Assembly (NCBI RefSeq): GCF_001571385.1
Contig: NZ_BCNW01000001.1
Span: forward strand, 1,488,001-1,552,000
DNA: 64,000 nt
Direction: 5' to 3'
From: Methanofollis ethanolicus
GTDB taxonomy: Archaea; Halobacteriota; Methanomicrobia; Methanomicrobiales; Methanofollaceae
The notes below the pieces were generated by a model. It did no database searches. It saw nothing but the letters and a program-made list of their open reading frames with translations, and was not told the DNA's origin. The position numbers were made by a program, and so were the translations under genes. Numbering within the stretch: position 1 is the stretch's first letter; each line of letters begins with the position of its first letter. Below are positions 44,192 to 53,395 of the stretch, piece after piece.

Positions 44192-45256
44192 TCAGTGGGG
44201 GACCATGGGGACGACGAAGAGCAGGACCTCCAGGGCGATCAGGATGATCACCACCCACTCGAGGTAATTCGAGTGCTGGAGGTTTACCCCATCGGAGAGC
44301 ATCGCGTATGTCTGGCGGATGATGGCGATCTTCCTGCCGACACTGTCGCTCCACTGCTGGCAGTTCATGACCCGCAGGCTCATCGCATAGATGCGGCCAT
44401 AGTAGACGTCCTCGGTCACCTTGATCAGGTTGTTGACTTTTTCCGTGATCTCCGAGATCTCGGCCTGCGTCTGCATCAGCCCCATCATGATCGCGCGGTA
44501 CTGCCTGATCCGGTAGAAGAAATACAGGCGGTCGGCCATCTCGATGTCGTCGTACATCTTCTCCATCTGGCGCGTCAGTTCGCCGTCGTAGAAGCGCAGT
44601 TCGAGGAGCTGCACATTGGCGTACTCGATCAGCTCGATCAGGTCTGAGGGCGGTTCCGTGTTGACGAGGATGGCACTGTCCCGTGTGAGGATCGCCCGGT
44701 CGTCCTCGCTGTAACTGAGGGCATTTTTGAGCGTCTCCTGCCGCGTCTCCGCGGAGAATGCCACCGTATCCCCGAGCAGTATCCGTGTCGGGTCGAGGGA
44801 GTCGTCGAGGGCGTGGGTGATGAAGATGGCATAGTCCTCGTAGAACTCCTCGTCGACCGTCCTCGCGCCGATCGCCGGTTTGAGGGTCGCAAGGAGACGG
44901 GCGATGGTGGCGGTGAAGGCGGTGTCCAGGCCTCTCTGTCCTGCGAAGCGGAGGGCAGTCTCCTCCAGTTCCCGCGGGGTGCCCTCGAACTCTTCGTGGA
45001 TGAGGCAGATGCTGATCGCACCGATATCGTACACCCGTGCGTCGATGCGGAAGGTGTAGGTCTTTCCGTCCTGCTCAAGGGTCACGGGATCGAGCCTGAG
45101 CAGGAGGGGGGCATGCTTGATGATGATCGCCCGTGGCTTCACCCGGACGAACCGCGCCCGGCTGATGGTCATGCTCTCCGAGAGAGCCTGTTCGAGGGAG
45201 GCGAGGTCGATCTCTTTTCCGATATCGTAGATTCGGTAAAAACGGATTGCAAACAT
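44192..45256 (-). CDS. RMD1/DUF155-like protein with C-terminal membrane helix
   Basis: 354 residues: a soluble N-terminal part, a central helical part with YANVQLLELRFYD, and one C-terminal membrane helix (last ~20 residues, WVVIILIALEVLLFVV). This order is that of the RMD1/DUF155 family, in yeast a mitochondrial membrane protein and with unknown function in prokaryotes. Convergent with the flavodoxin gene, 4 bases apart. Confidence 0.7.
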   Translation of the reverse strand: MFAIRFYRIYDIGKEIDLASLEQALSESMTISRARFVRVKPRAIIIKHAPLLLRLDPVTLEQDGKTYTFRIDARVYDIGAISICLIHEEFEGTPRELEETALRFAGQRGLDTAFTATIARLLATLKPAIGARTVDEEFYEDYAIFITHALDDSLDPTRILLGDTVAFSAETRQETLKNALSYSEDDRAILTRDSAILVNTEPPSDLIELIEYANVQLLELRFYDGELTRQMEKMYDDIEMADRLYFFYRIRQYRAIMMGLMQTQAEISEITEKVNNLIKVTEDVYYGRIYAMSLRVMNCQQWSDSVGRKIAIIRQTYAMLSDGVNLQHSNYLEWVVIILIALEVLLFVVPMVPH

Positions 45257-45446
45257 AGTTCCCGGTCACTCTGAGGAGGCCTCCCTGGGGGGAAGGGGCC
45301 TCTGATCCTCTTCTGGATCAGATCGCGTGTCATCGGATAGGATATAAGAGTGCGTCAGCAGGCAGGGGTGCGTGCGGCAGAATCCGGCCGGCCGTGGCGG
45401 ATCCGGAGCCGACGCGGCGTGCACGAAGAAAGAGTATAAAAAAAGG

Positions 45447-46991
45447 TTATGTCCTGTTCTGCGCCTTCAGCCGCGCTTCAAGCCTGTCGAGGAGTTTCCT
45501 GATCTCCTCGATCTCCTGGACCGTGACCTCGCCCTCATCTGTGTCTGGCGTCTCGACGGCGGTCCCCCGCCACTGGGAGAGGACGTCGTCCAGGCTGGTG
45601 CCGATAAAGGTCTCGCCGCCGTGGGCCACGACCAGTCCGATCTCCATCACCTCGCCTGTCTGGGAGATGACCGGGATGATCCAGACCTCATGGCCGTCGA
45701 GGACGTACATGATCGGCTGCACGACCTCGAGGCCCGTGGCCATCGCCACCTTCTGGTGCTGCTGGACATTGGCCGCGGCGCCGTAGTCATTGTAGTAGCC
45801 GGGGGCGTTGTAGAAGGTGAAGGTGCCGTCCTGGACGTCGCAGAGGACGTAACCGACCATCGAGGAGTCCTTGCCCGGCGTCGTGATAGCGGTGAACCAG
45901 TACTGGTTGCCGTCGGTGCCCTGGACAAGGTAGACGTCGGGGTCGCCTGAGGAGAGGGTCGCCCCGGCCTCGCCGTGCTCGACGTACACCTCGCCTGTCG
46001 GGTACTTCAGGTTGCGCTGGCCCCACCAGGAGTTGACCCAGCCATCCGAATACGTGCCCCACCAGCCAAGGTAGGTCTCGGTGAGGTCCTCGTCGTAGAC
46101 CCTCTGGATCCATGCGGGTTGTGTGCCGAGGTCGAAGAACTCGTTGGTGCCGGTGACCGGGTCTGTGACGACGATGCCCTCCGGAGTCTCGCCAATGATG
46201 CCGTAGAGCGCGGGCCGGGAGAGGAGGGTGACCCAGCGGGGGCTGCCCTCCTCGTCGAGCTGGAATACGGGCTGGTGGATGACATATGTGGGGTAGTCCT
46301 CCCAGATATGACGGGTCAGGTCGTACTCCAGGATCGCATGCGGGGTGTAGTGCATCTGAAGGCCGGTGACTCGTCTGGGTTCTGCCTTCGGGTTCTCCGA
46401 CGAGACGATGACATAGCCGTCCGTGCCCTCGCCGGCATAGATGAGGGCCTTGTCCAGGGTGGTGTAGTCCAGGGGGACAAGCCAGACCAGTTCGCCCCTG
46501 AGGAACTGGACGTCGGGTGTGAAGACACCGACCTTGTATCCCAGGTTTCCGATGACCTTGTCCGCCCTCCAGAGGGCGGTCTTGGCCGAGGTCAGTCTGA
46601 TGTGGTCTGTATCGATGAGGTCGGTGACATTGTCCACGGTCTTGACCTGCGGTATGGCGGCGAGGTCCTGTGCGCCGATGACCTGCGCCCCCGCAGTGAG
46701 CATCGGGATGCCGAGGATGGCCAGGGTCAGGATGGTCCCGCCGACGACGCGCATCTTTTCGGCGCCGTGGATGTACGACGCGGCTATCCCGCTCACTGCA
46801 AGGGAGACCGCGAGGTAGAGAAGGATATTCATCAGGACCAATGCCGGCGTCCTGACGTACAGGGCGACCGCCGAGAAGACGGCGCCGAGGACGATGAGGC
46901 CGGGGTGGTTGAACTTCAGTGTTTTGTCTTCGATACGGACGGCCCAGAAGGCTGTCATGATGAACCAGAAGACGATGAGAAATATACTCAT
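45447..46991 (-). CDS. large membrane protein of unknown function
   Basis: 514 residues. The first ~100 hold three to four membrane spans (residues 3-16, 28-45, 53-72, 81-100). The remaining ~400 are a soluble domain with many Trp/Tyr and repeated strands such as LVWLVPLDYTTLDKALIYAG, a C-terminal acidic linker and a short coiled coil (IEEIRKLLDRLEARL). I do not recognise the family. It lies 190 bases upstream of the RMD1-like gene on the same strand. Confidence 0.72.
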   Translation of the reverse strand: MSIFLIVFWFIMTAFWAVRIEDKTLKFNHPGLIVLGAVFSAVALYVRTPALVLMNILLYLAVSLAVSGIAASYIHGAEKMRVVGGTILTLAILGIPMLTAGAQVIGAQDLAAIPQVKTVDNVTDLIDTDHIRLTSAKTALWRADKVIGNLGYKVGVFTPDVQFLRGELVWLVPLDYTTLDKALIYAGEGTDGYVIVSSENPKAEPRRVTGLQMHYTPHAILEYDLTRHIWEDYPTYVIHQPVFQLDEEGSPRWVTLLSRPALYGIIGETPEGIVVTDPVTGTNEFFDLGTQPAWIQRVYDEDLTETYLGWWGTYSDGWVNSWWGQRNLKYPTGEVYVEHGEAGATLSSGDPDVYLVQGTDGNQYWFTAITTPGKDSSMVGYVLCDVQDGTFTFYNAPGYYNDYGAAANVQQHQKVAMATGLEVVQPIMYVLDGHEVWIIPVISQTGEVMEIGLVVAHGGETFIGTSLDDVLSQWRGTAVETPDTDEGEVTVQEIEEIRKLLDRLEARLKAQNRT

Positions 46992-47215
46992 AATAAATGC
47001 CTGATCGATCTTTGTGTTAAGTTGACATTACATATTGTGCCGTTCTCTCTACATGATCGGGAATTTTTCCTCCCTGCCGCGGCTCTTGCGGATATACGCG
47101 CACGGAATCCTCCTTGATGAGGAACCGGGACAGCATGACTGGTGATACCTGGCAGAGCACCCCTGTCACCGTGCTCATCTGATGCAGGCTGTCGGAAAGA
47201 CAGGCCCGAGCCTCT

Positions 47216-47222
47216 CTTATAC
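47216..47222 (+). promoter_or_regulatory. TATA-like box of HEAT protein
   Basis: CTTATAC centred about 26 bases before the ATG at 47244, so transcription may start at the start codon. Inference. Confidence 0.35.
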
Positions 47223-47243
47223 CCTCCCTGCCTACAGACATGC

Positions 47244-47735
47244 ATGGACAATTCCGCCGGACCCGAGTTCTCGGATGACACCCTTCCTGTCGAGATCGAT
47301 GTTGTACCCTCCCCTGAAGTGCTCGAATGCGCCGTCGACAACGACCTTGACAGCCTCACCGCCCTTCTCTTTCACGGGGAATCGCAAAAGGTCAGGGAGG
47401 ACGCAGCCCTTGCCATTGGCATGCTGATGGGGGAGGAGGCAGTCGGGGCCTTCATCGGGCTCTTCGCCGAGGACGACCGCGACCTGCGGATGGCCGCTTC
47501 GTGGGGGCTCTCCGCGATCGGGACGCCGGCCATCGACGGTCTCATCGCCGCGCTCTCTGCGGCTGACGCCGCCACCAGAATGTGGGCGGCCTATACTCTC
47601 GGCGCCATCGGGCACTGCAAAGCCGAGGTTGCACTCGGAAAGGTGTTAAAGGACGATGACGCCGACGTCAGGTGGTGGGCGTCCTGGGCCCTGGACCAGA
47701 TCCTGCAGAGGCACGGCTGCTGCAACGGGTGCTGA
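47244..47735 (+). CDS. HEAT-repeat protein
   Basis: 163 residues. Three to four HEAT-type helix pairs from residue 30: VREDAALAIGMLMGEEAV, LRMAASWGLSAIGTPAI, TRMWAAYTLGAIGHCKAEV and VRWWASWALDQIL. It ends GCCNGC, three Cys that may bind metal. Such short HEAT proteins act as protein-binding scaffolds. A TATA-like box at 47216 supports the start at 47244 over the longer frame. Confidence 0.78.
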   Translation: MDNSAGPEFSDDTLPVEIDVVPSPEVLECAVDNDLDSLTALLFHGESQKVREDAALAIGMLMGEEAVGAFIGLFAEDDRDLRMAASWGLSAIGTPAIDGLIAALSAADAATRMWAAYTLGAIGHCKAEVALGKVLKDDDADVRWWASWALDQILQRHGCCNGC

Positions 47736-47842
47736 TGCCCGCGGCAACCCCTGCAGGAGCAGAGGGATAGAACCTCTCTTCATCGCCTCTTCGGGATAGG
47801 ATATATATGACATGATTCCCTCCCTGGCGTGGGGACGGTATC

Positions 47843-48139
47843 ATGACCGAGATCAGGATCGCGCCGGCGGTGTATGCCATGCCGGACGAAAACCATGAAA
47901 ATCTCCATATCGAAATAGAATTGCCCGGTGTCGACAAGAAGGACATCACGCTCAGGATGCACGACGACAGTTTCTTTGTCCAGGCATCGAAGGAGGGGAC
48001 CAGGTATGCGGGCTCTTATGCCACCTGCTGCCCGATCGATTATGAAAAAGCGAAGGCATCCTATCACAACGGACTGTTGACCGTGGACGTTCCGTACAAA
48101 AAGCCCCAGGCACGGGGCATTGAGATTCCCGTCCGGTAA
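47843..48139 (+). CDS. Hsp20/alpha-crystallin small heat-shock protein
   Basis: 98 residues, the short alpha-crystallin domain: LHIEIELPGVDKKDITL, HDDSFFVQA, and the conserved end YHNGLLTVDVPYKK, which contains the GLLTV motif. It lacks long N- and C-terminal arms, so oligomer form is uncertain. Acts as a holdase chaperone by family. GTATC before the ATG; no strong ribosome site. Confidence 0.85.
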   Translation: MTEIRIAPAVYAMPDENHENLHIEIELPGVDKKDITLRMHDDSFFVQASKEGTRYAGSYATCCPIDYEKAKASYHNGLLTVDVPYKKPQARGIEIPVR

Positions 48140-48377
48140 ACCCGATCCGGGGTAGAACCGGAGTGCCGGTTCTGCCTCCATCTTTCACGGCGGCGCGGCT
48201 TTTCTGTAGACCGGGGTGTCCTCTCCGCCGGGCGAGGGATTTTTCCGGATCAATTCCGCATCTCTCTCTTTATCTCAAGTATGATGGCATATATTATCTC
48301 TTTAAGAATAAATCAAAACAAACAGAAATCCAAAGTTATAATAATGGTTTCCAGATAATCTATGGAGGGACGATCGT

Positions 48378-49409
48378 ATGGAGAAAACTGATGAGGGGAG
48401 GGCCGGCGCCGCTTCAGGGGCCCTTGGCTTTTCTGACCTGGGGTTACTCTGGCAACGGATATTTGACGCCATAGAAGACCCTGTCTTCATTCAGGACCGT
48501 GAGGGTATCATTCTCCGGGCAAACCGGGCCACGGGCAACGTTCTTGGCGTCGCTGCCGGAGAGGTTGTCGGGAAGCCCTGTTCTGCCGTGATCCACCAGG
48601 CCCCTACATTCATCGCGGGCTGTCCCTTTGTCAGGTCGAAGACCTCGGGAAAGAGGGAGAGATACACCCTCTGGATGTTTGGCCGGTGGTTCAGGGTCTT
48701 GATCGACCCTATCCTCCACCCTGAGCACGGCGTCATAGGGGCCATCCATATCATCACCGACGTCTCCGACATCAAGAGAATCGACGAGTTGAGGTCCAGG
48801 CTTGCATCGATCCTTGAGACGACCGAGGACGCCATCATCGGCGCCTCTGCGGAGGGCCGGGTCACCTCCTTGAACACTGCAGCCGTCGGTCTCCTCGGCA
48901 TCACGCCCGACGAGGCTATTGGCCTGCCGGTCTCGCACTTTGTCCCCGGTCCCCTCTTCAGGACGTGGGAGGAGACGGCACAGGCTGTCGTCGGCGGCAG
49001 GGCGGGACGGCGCTTCGAGTCCGAGATCGTTAGAACAGATGGCATGATCCACGAGGTTTCGGTCGGCATCTCCCCCCTACGTGATGAACGCGGTGTCGTG
49101 TCCGGCTACTCCTGTCTTGTCCACGACCTCACCCCCCAGAGGAAGGCCGAACGTGCCCTTGTCGCCTATGTCGCGGAGGCCGCCCTGAGGATGAAGGTGC
49201 CGCTCGGCGGCGTCGCGCAGGAGATCGACCACACCGCCGCCCTGCTGGACTCGGGAAAAGTCAGACCCGAGGACGCGGCCACCATTCTCCGGGTGCAGAA
49301 GGCCCACCTCGACCAGATCCTCCAGAACCTTGCCGACCTCGACCGTGCGGTCGCCGAGTCTGCCGAAGAGATCCCCGAGGCCTACCGCCGCTTCCTCTGC
49401 GGGGAATAA
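48378..49409 (+). CDS. tandem PAS-domain sensor-like protein without kinase domain
   Basis: 343 residues. First PAS domain about 27-130 (IFDAIEDPVFIQDREG, then a Cys-containing WFRVLIDPIL), second PAS about 140-255 (LETTEDAIIGASAEG), and a C-terminal helical part with MKVPLGGVAQEIDHTAALL that resembles the dimer region of histidine kinases but has no ATP-binding domain after it. It may sense through PAS and pass signals by protein contact. GGAGG precedes the ATG. Confidence 0.75.
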   Translation: MEKTDEGRAGAASGALGFSDLGLLWQRIFDAIEDPVFIQDREGIILRANRATGNVLGVAAGEVVGKPCSAVIHQAPTFIAGCPFVRSKTSGKRERYTLWMFGRWFRVLIDPILHPEHGVIGAIHIITDVSDIKRIDELRSRLASILETTEDAIIGASAEGRVTSLNTAAVGLLGITPDEAIGLPVSHFVPGPLFRTWEETAQAVVGGRAGRRFESEIVRTDGMIHEVSVGISPLRDERGVVSGYSCLVHDLTPQRKAERALVAYVAEAALRMKVPLGGVAQEIDHTAALLDSGKVRPEDAATILRVQKAHLDQILQNLADLDRAVAESAEEIPEAYRRFLCGE

Positions 49410-49926
49410 TTTTTTTCGACTCTTAGATGAATGAAGTGGCTATCTCCTCCACAGAACCTCCTGTTCTCTCTTCCCCGAATCAATCCTGAGCGGGGAACGA
49501 GCGATAGCAAGTTCGAGAAAATCTTTGATTTTCACTGTCCGGGGGCTTTGTCCCCCGGCGAACAGTATGGGGGAAGGCGGTTGATCGGTGTCCCGTGCCG
49601 GGGGACTACCGCCCCCGGACCCCCGGTACAGGATAGGTGTGGATGGCAATCTCCCTCTCAGGGTTTTCTGCTCTATCTTTCCCTGCCCTTATCCTGAGCG
49701 TGGACAACCGTGTCAAGACGGTAGAAAGTGCGGGGCATTTTCCGGTTCAGGCAAATCTGTGATCTGCCATGGACTGATCAACCTCATTCCGGAACATCTC
49801 CCTATTTCTGCCTACCTGGGCTTCTTTTCACCGTCCAACCGTGAATTTTCCCTTTGATCCCGGCCATGTCACTTCAGAAGGTGTTTTTATGATCAGCACC
49901 CTACACCTTACCAGAGGGAATGCTGA
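49410..49926. other. gene-free region with R2 repeat before hyp genes
   Basis: About 520 bases. R2 repeat at 49455-49700. Beyond it, 49740-49926, no gene or known RNA was recognised; the promoter of hypC must lie here. Confidence 0.5.
49455..49700 (+). repeat. R2 GC-rich repeat, copy 2
   Basis: CTCTCTTCCCC, GAACGAGCGATAGCAAGTTCG, a hairpin AAAATC/GATTTT, CCGGGGGCTTTGTCCCCCGG, GGGGGAAGGCGG, then GTGCCGGGGGACTACCGCCCCCGG. Order matches 8955-9165 with blocks swapped at the ends. Confidence 0.5.
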
Positions 49927-50151
49927 ATGTGTGTTGCAGTTCCTGCCGAAGTAATCGAGATCAAGGACGACAACATCGGTGTCGTCGACTACGGCGACCT
50001 CAGGCAGGAGGTAAGGCTTGATCTCGTCGACGTCAAAGTAGGCGAGTTCGTCCTCGTCCATGTCGGCTTTGCTATCCAGAAACTCAGCCGTGAGGAGGGC
50101 CTATCGACAAGAGAACTCTTTAAAGAAGTCTACGCAGCGATGGAAGAATAA
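49927..50151 (+). CDS. hypC: hydrogenase maturation chaperone HypC
   Basis: 74 residues. It begins MCVAVPAEVIEI; Cys2 is the essential residue that binds iron with HypD. Followed by VRLDLVDVKVGEFVLVHVGFA, the family's core. HypC helps put Fe(CN)2CO into the large subunit of [NiFe] hydrogenases. Its stop and the hypA ATG share one base (50151). Confidence 0.93.
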   Translation: MCVAVPAEVIEIKDDNIGVVDYGDLRQEVRLDLVDVKVGEFVLVHVGFAIQKLSREEGLSTRELFKEVYAAMEE

Positions 50152-50492
50152 TGCACGAATACAGCATCGCGTACGACATCTTTGCCACAGCCCAGCGCGC
50201 TGCCGTCGAGAACCATGCAACGCAGGTGAAGGCGGTCAAGGTCGACGTCGGCGAATTTGCGATGGTCAACCCCGAACAGGTGAAGTTTCTCTTTGAGGTC
50301 ATCGCGGAGGACGACCCTGTCTTTGCAGGTGTCTCTATGGAGTGCCGGACCGTGAAGGTGCGCACCCGCTGCGACTGTGGCTATGAGGGCGACGAGAAGT
50401 TCGTCTGCCCCACGTGCGGAGGTCTCCCGCACATTGTCGAGGGGAAAGAGATTGTAGTCACCAACATCGAGATAGAAGTGAACGATTCATGA
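50151..50492 (+). CDS. hypA: hydrogenase nickel insertion protein HypA
   Basis: 113 residues. N terminus MHEYSIA gives the nickel ligands (His2). Zinc site: CDCGYEGDEKFVCPTCGG, four Cys in two pairs. It delivers Ni with HypB (not in window). It overlaps hypE by 4 bases. Confidence 0.93.
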   Translation: MHEYSIAYDIFATAQRAAVENHATQVKAVKVDVGEFAMVNPEQVKFLFEVIAEDDPVFAGVSMECRTVKVRTRCDCGYEGDEKFVCPTCGGLPHIVEGKEIVVTNIEIEVNDS

Positions 50493-51484
50493 AAGTCAAT
50501 ATGATGCACGGCGCCGGCGGCGAGGTGATGGGCGAACTTCTCAAGGTGCTCACGAAATTCACCCACAACAATGCCGGCGGTATCGGTCTTGAGTCCCTGG
50601 ACGATGGGGCGGTGTTCCCGGTCGGCGACCAGCAGATCGTGTTTACGACGGACAACCACGTCATCCACCCGATATTCTTCCCCGGCGGGGACATCGGCAG
50701 GATCGCCGTCTCCGGAACCATCAACGACCTTGCGATGATGGGCGGGCGCCCGATCGCCCTCTCCTGCGGCATGGTCATCGAGGAGGGCTTTGAGGTCTCC
50801 GACCTGGAACGGATCGTTGCCTCCATGGACGAGGCGCTCGGCGAGGTCGGCGCATCGATCGTGACCGGCGACACCAAGGTGCTGGAGAAGGGCGCCCTCG
50901 ACGGGATTGTCATCAACACTGCGGGCGTCGGCGTCGCAAACCACATCGTCAGGGACAATGGCCTGAAACCGGGCGATGTGATCATCGTCTCCGGCACCAT
51001 CGGCGACCACGGACTTGCGATCCTCTCCCACCGCGATGGTTTCGACCTCGGCGAGCAGATCCTCTCCGACGCCGCCCCCCTCTGGGGCATGGTCGAGCGC
51101 GCCCTTGCCGCCGGCGATATCCACGCGATGAAGGACCCGACCCGCGGCGGATTTGCCAATGCGATCAACGAGATGGCGAGAAAGAGCGGGGTCCATGTCG
51201 AGATCGACGAAGAAGCCCTCCCGATCAGAAAGAACGTCAGGAGCGCCGCCGCCATGCTCGGCATCGACCCCCTGGAGGTCGCGAACGAGGGGAAGGTTGT
51301 CATGGGCGTCGCCCCCGGCGATGTCGACGCGGTCCTTGCCGCCCTGAAGTCGCACCACTATGGGAGAGACGCCGCGGTCATCGGCCGCGTCACCGAGGGT
51401 TCCTCTGTCGTCATGAAGACCTCGATCGGTGGCGAACGTTTCATCGAACCGCCGGTCGGCGACCCGGTCCCCAGAGTCTGCTGA
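50489..51484 (+). CDS. hypE: hydrogenase maturation protein HypE
   Basis: 331-residue ATP-dependent enzyme that makes the thiocyanate cyanide donor on its own C-terminal Cys. It begins MKVNMMHGAGGEVM, has the PurM-like ATP fold with DDGAVFPVGDQQIVFTTD, and ends DPVPRVC, where the final Cys carries the carbamoyl group. ATG 50489 overlaps the hypA stop. One base separates it from pyrC. Confidence 0.94.
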   Translation: MKVNMMHGAGGEVMGELLKVLTKFTHNNAGGIGLESLDDGAVFPVGDQQIVFTTDNHVIHPIFFPGGDIGRIAVSGTINDLAMMGGRPIALSCGMVIEEGFEVSDLERIVASMDEALGEVGASIVTGDTKVLEKGALDGIVINTAGVGVANHIVRDNGLKPGDVIIVSGTIGDHGLAILSHRDGFDLGEQILSDAAPLWGMVERALAAGDIHAMKDPTRGGFANAINEMARKSGVHVEIDEEALPIRKNVRSAAAMLGIDPLEVANEGKVVMGVAPGDVDAVLAALKSHHYGRDAAVIGRVTEGSSVVMKTSIGGERFIEPPVGDPVPRVC

Positions 51485-51485
51485 T

Positions 51486-52748
51486 ATGAAAGAAGAGGAG
51501 ACGGTCGTCCTGAAGGGCGTTACCCTGCCGGGCGGCAGGGTGGCGGACCTCACCCTGGGCGAGGGGAGGGTCGTCCATGTCGGCGCCGCGGGGAGGGCCG
51601 ACGCGGTGATCGACGCCTCCGGCCTTCTCTGCGTCCCCGCGGCCGTGGACATGCACACCCATCTCCGGGGCGGCGCCACGCAGGGAGCGAAGGAGGACTG
51701 GGCAAGCGGGACCGCGAGCGCCCTCTCTGGCGGCGTGACAGTCGTCGTCGACCAACCGAACACCGTGCCCCCCCTCACGACACGCGAGGCATTCCGCGCC
51801 CGTGTCAGCGAGGCCCGCGACCATGCCCTCTGCCATTTCGCGATCAATGCCGGTGTCGTCTCCGGCGCCGACCTTGTGGGGCTCTGGCAGGAAGGGGCGA
51901 TGGCTTTCGGCGAGATCTTTGCCGGCCCGTCCAGTTACGGCGCGGCCGTCCCTGAAGATGTCCTGAAGGACGCGTTTCTCACTCTCCGTGATCTCGGCGC
52001 CCTGGCCACGGTCCATGCCGAGGATCCCCTGCCCGGCACACCCGCGACCCTTGCCGACCACGACCGCCTGAGGCCTGCCGATACCGAGGTCCGGGCCGTC
52101 AGGGCGGTTTCATCCCTCCTCCCTCCAGGCGGGCGGGTCCACTTCTGTCACATGAGCACGGCCGCCGCCGTCGATGCCGCCGCCGGCACCGTCGAGGTGA
52201 CGCCGCACCACCTCTTCCTCTCGCGGGAATGTTTCACACCCGACGACACCCATGCACGGGTGAACCCTCCCCTCAGGTCGGAAGAGGAGCGCCGACGTCT
52301 CTGGAGTAGGTGGGAGAGGATCGACGTCGTCGCCTCTGACCATGCCCCGCACACCGCCGGAGAAAAGGCCGCGCCCTTCGCCGACGCTCCTTCGGGCATG
52401 CCGGGCGTCGAGACGATGGTGCCCCTTCTCATGGCCGCGGTGCGGGAGGGCCGGCTCTCCCTTGCATCGGTCATCGAGAAGACCGCCATAAACCCCGCAC
52501 AGATCCTCGGCACCCCTGCCGCCGGTTTCCTGCCTGGCGAGAGGGCCGACTTTGCCCTGTATCCTGCAAAGACGACGAAGATCGATCCCGACGCCCTCCA
52601 TACAAAATGTACCTGGACGCCATACGAGGGCATGGAGGCTGTCTTCCCGGAGATCGTCGTCATGGGAGGCGCCTGTGTCGTGCGGGACGGCGAGATCGCC
52701 ACCGGCACCGCCGGGTCCTGGGTCCCGGGCAAGGGCTATATACGCTGA
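51486..52748 (+). CDS. pyrC: dihydroorotase
   Basis: 420-residue zinc amidohydrolase of pyrimidine synthesis. Metal motif VDMHTHLRGG near residue 55, later VEVTPHHLFLS, DHAPHT and the end region PGERADFALY, all typical of the long-form dihydroorotase. Starts one base after hypE. Works with pyrE, which is 7 kb downstream. Confidence 0.9.
   Translation: MKEEETVVLKGVTLPGGRVADLTLGEGRVVHVGAAGRADAVIDASGLLCVPAAVDMHTHLRGGATQGAKEDWASGTASALSGGVTVVVDQPNTVPPLTTREAFRARVSEARDHALCHFAINAGVVSGADLVGLWQEGAMAFGEIFAGPSSYGAAVPEDVLKDAFLTLRDLGALATVHAEDPLPGTPATLADHDRLRPADTEVRAVRAVSSLLPPGGRVHFCHMSTAAAVDAAAGTVEVTPHHLFLSRECFTPDDTHARVNPPLRSEEERRRLWSRWERIDVVASDHAPHTAGEKAAPFADAPSGMPGVETMVPLLMAAVREGRLSLASVIEKTAINPAQILGTPAAGFLPGERADFALYPAKTTKIDPDALHTKCTWTPYEGMEAVFPEIVVMGGACVVRDGEIATGTAGSWVPGKGYIR
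52735..52743 (+). promoter_or_regulatory. TATA-like box inside pyrC end
   Basis: GCTATATACG inside the last codons of pyrC. Transcription starting about 25 bases later would begin near 52765, just before the small frame at 52773 and the DUF167 gene at 52936. Confidence 0.35.
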
Positions 52749-52772
52749 CCGCCAAACTATAGAGGCCGATAC

Positions 52773-52883
52773 ATGCACATCCATAGGTCCCCGGGCGATC
52801 GATTGGCAGAGCCTGGATATGAGCTGCGGGACAACCCGGATGTGCGACAGGCGCGCCCGGTGCGAGGGTTTAAGACCAGGTGA
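52773..52883 (+). CDS. possible 36-residue small ORF
   Basis: Frame from ATG 52773 to TGA 52883 coding a basic peptide (10 Arg, starts MHIHRSPGDRLAEPG). AGAGG lies 8 bases before the ATG and a TATA-like box 38 bases before. It could be a short protein or an upstream ORF in the DUF167 leader. No homologue known to me. Confidence 0.25.
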   Translation: MHIHRSPGDRLAEPGYELRDNPDVRQARPVRGFKTR

Positions 52884-52935
52884 AGAACGGCACATGCCAC
52901 TGATGATCCATGGTCGTTAGCACCGGGCAACACCG

Positions 52936-53265
52936 GTGATTCCCGTGATCTCTCTTGACGACGCAGTAACAGGCCCGGACAATTGTGTCGTGCTCACTCT
53001 CGACGTCTCTGCCGGGAGTAAGAATGACTCTTTTCCTGCAGGCTACAACCCCTGGAGGCATGCCCTTATCTGTCAGGTCGCCGCTCAGGCAGTGGGAGGG
53101 AAGGCAAACCGTGCCATCGTCGCTCTGGTTGCGGAGACGATCGGCGTTCCGAAGTCTGCAGTCGGCATTGTTTCCGGTGCCACCTCGACGATCAAGCGGG
53201 TCGAGGTGAGGGGCATATCAAGAGATCAGGCAATACAGCGTTTATCCTCTCTTCTTCCCGTATAA
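52936..53265 (+). CDS. DUF167/YggU-family protein
   Basis: 109 residues: a start near VVLTLDVSAGSKNDSFPAG, then GGKANRAIVALVAETIGV and SGATSTIKRVEV, the DUF167 core. The family is widespread, small and of unknown function. Start ATG 52936 chosen by length. Confidence 0.85.
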   Translation: MIPVISLDDAVTGPDNCVVLTLDVSAGSKNDSFPAGYNPWRHALICQVAAQAVGGKANRAIVALVAETIGVPKSAVGIVSGATSTIKRVEVRGISRDQAIQRLSSLLPV

Positions 53266-53307
53266 TTCTCTGGATTCATCCCCAATGGTGCGCGCAGACC
53301 CAAAGGT

Positions 53308-53334
53308 GGATATATAAGTACTCCGGGATATATC
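53308..53334 (+). promoter_or_regulatory. tandem TATA-like boxes before dnaG
   Basis: GGATATATAAG at 53308 and GGATATATCTA at 53326, a direct repeat 18 bases apart, before dnaG (ATG 53396, with GGAGG at 53385). Either or both may be promoters. Confidence 0.4.
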
Positions 53335-53395
53335 TACTACCATTGTCTATGGGCCGTCATCGTATTTCTCATATGACAGATTCCGGAGGCTTATC

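Noticed and set aside
45975-47117. 380-codon plus-strand open frame
   Set aside because: Antisense to the 514-residue membrane protein and of charged, low-complexity look.
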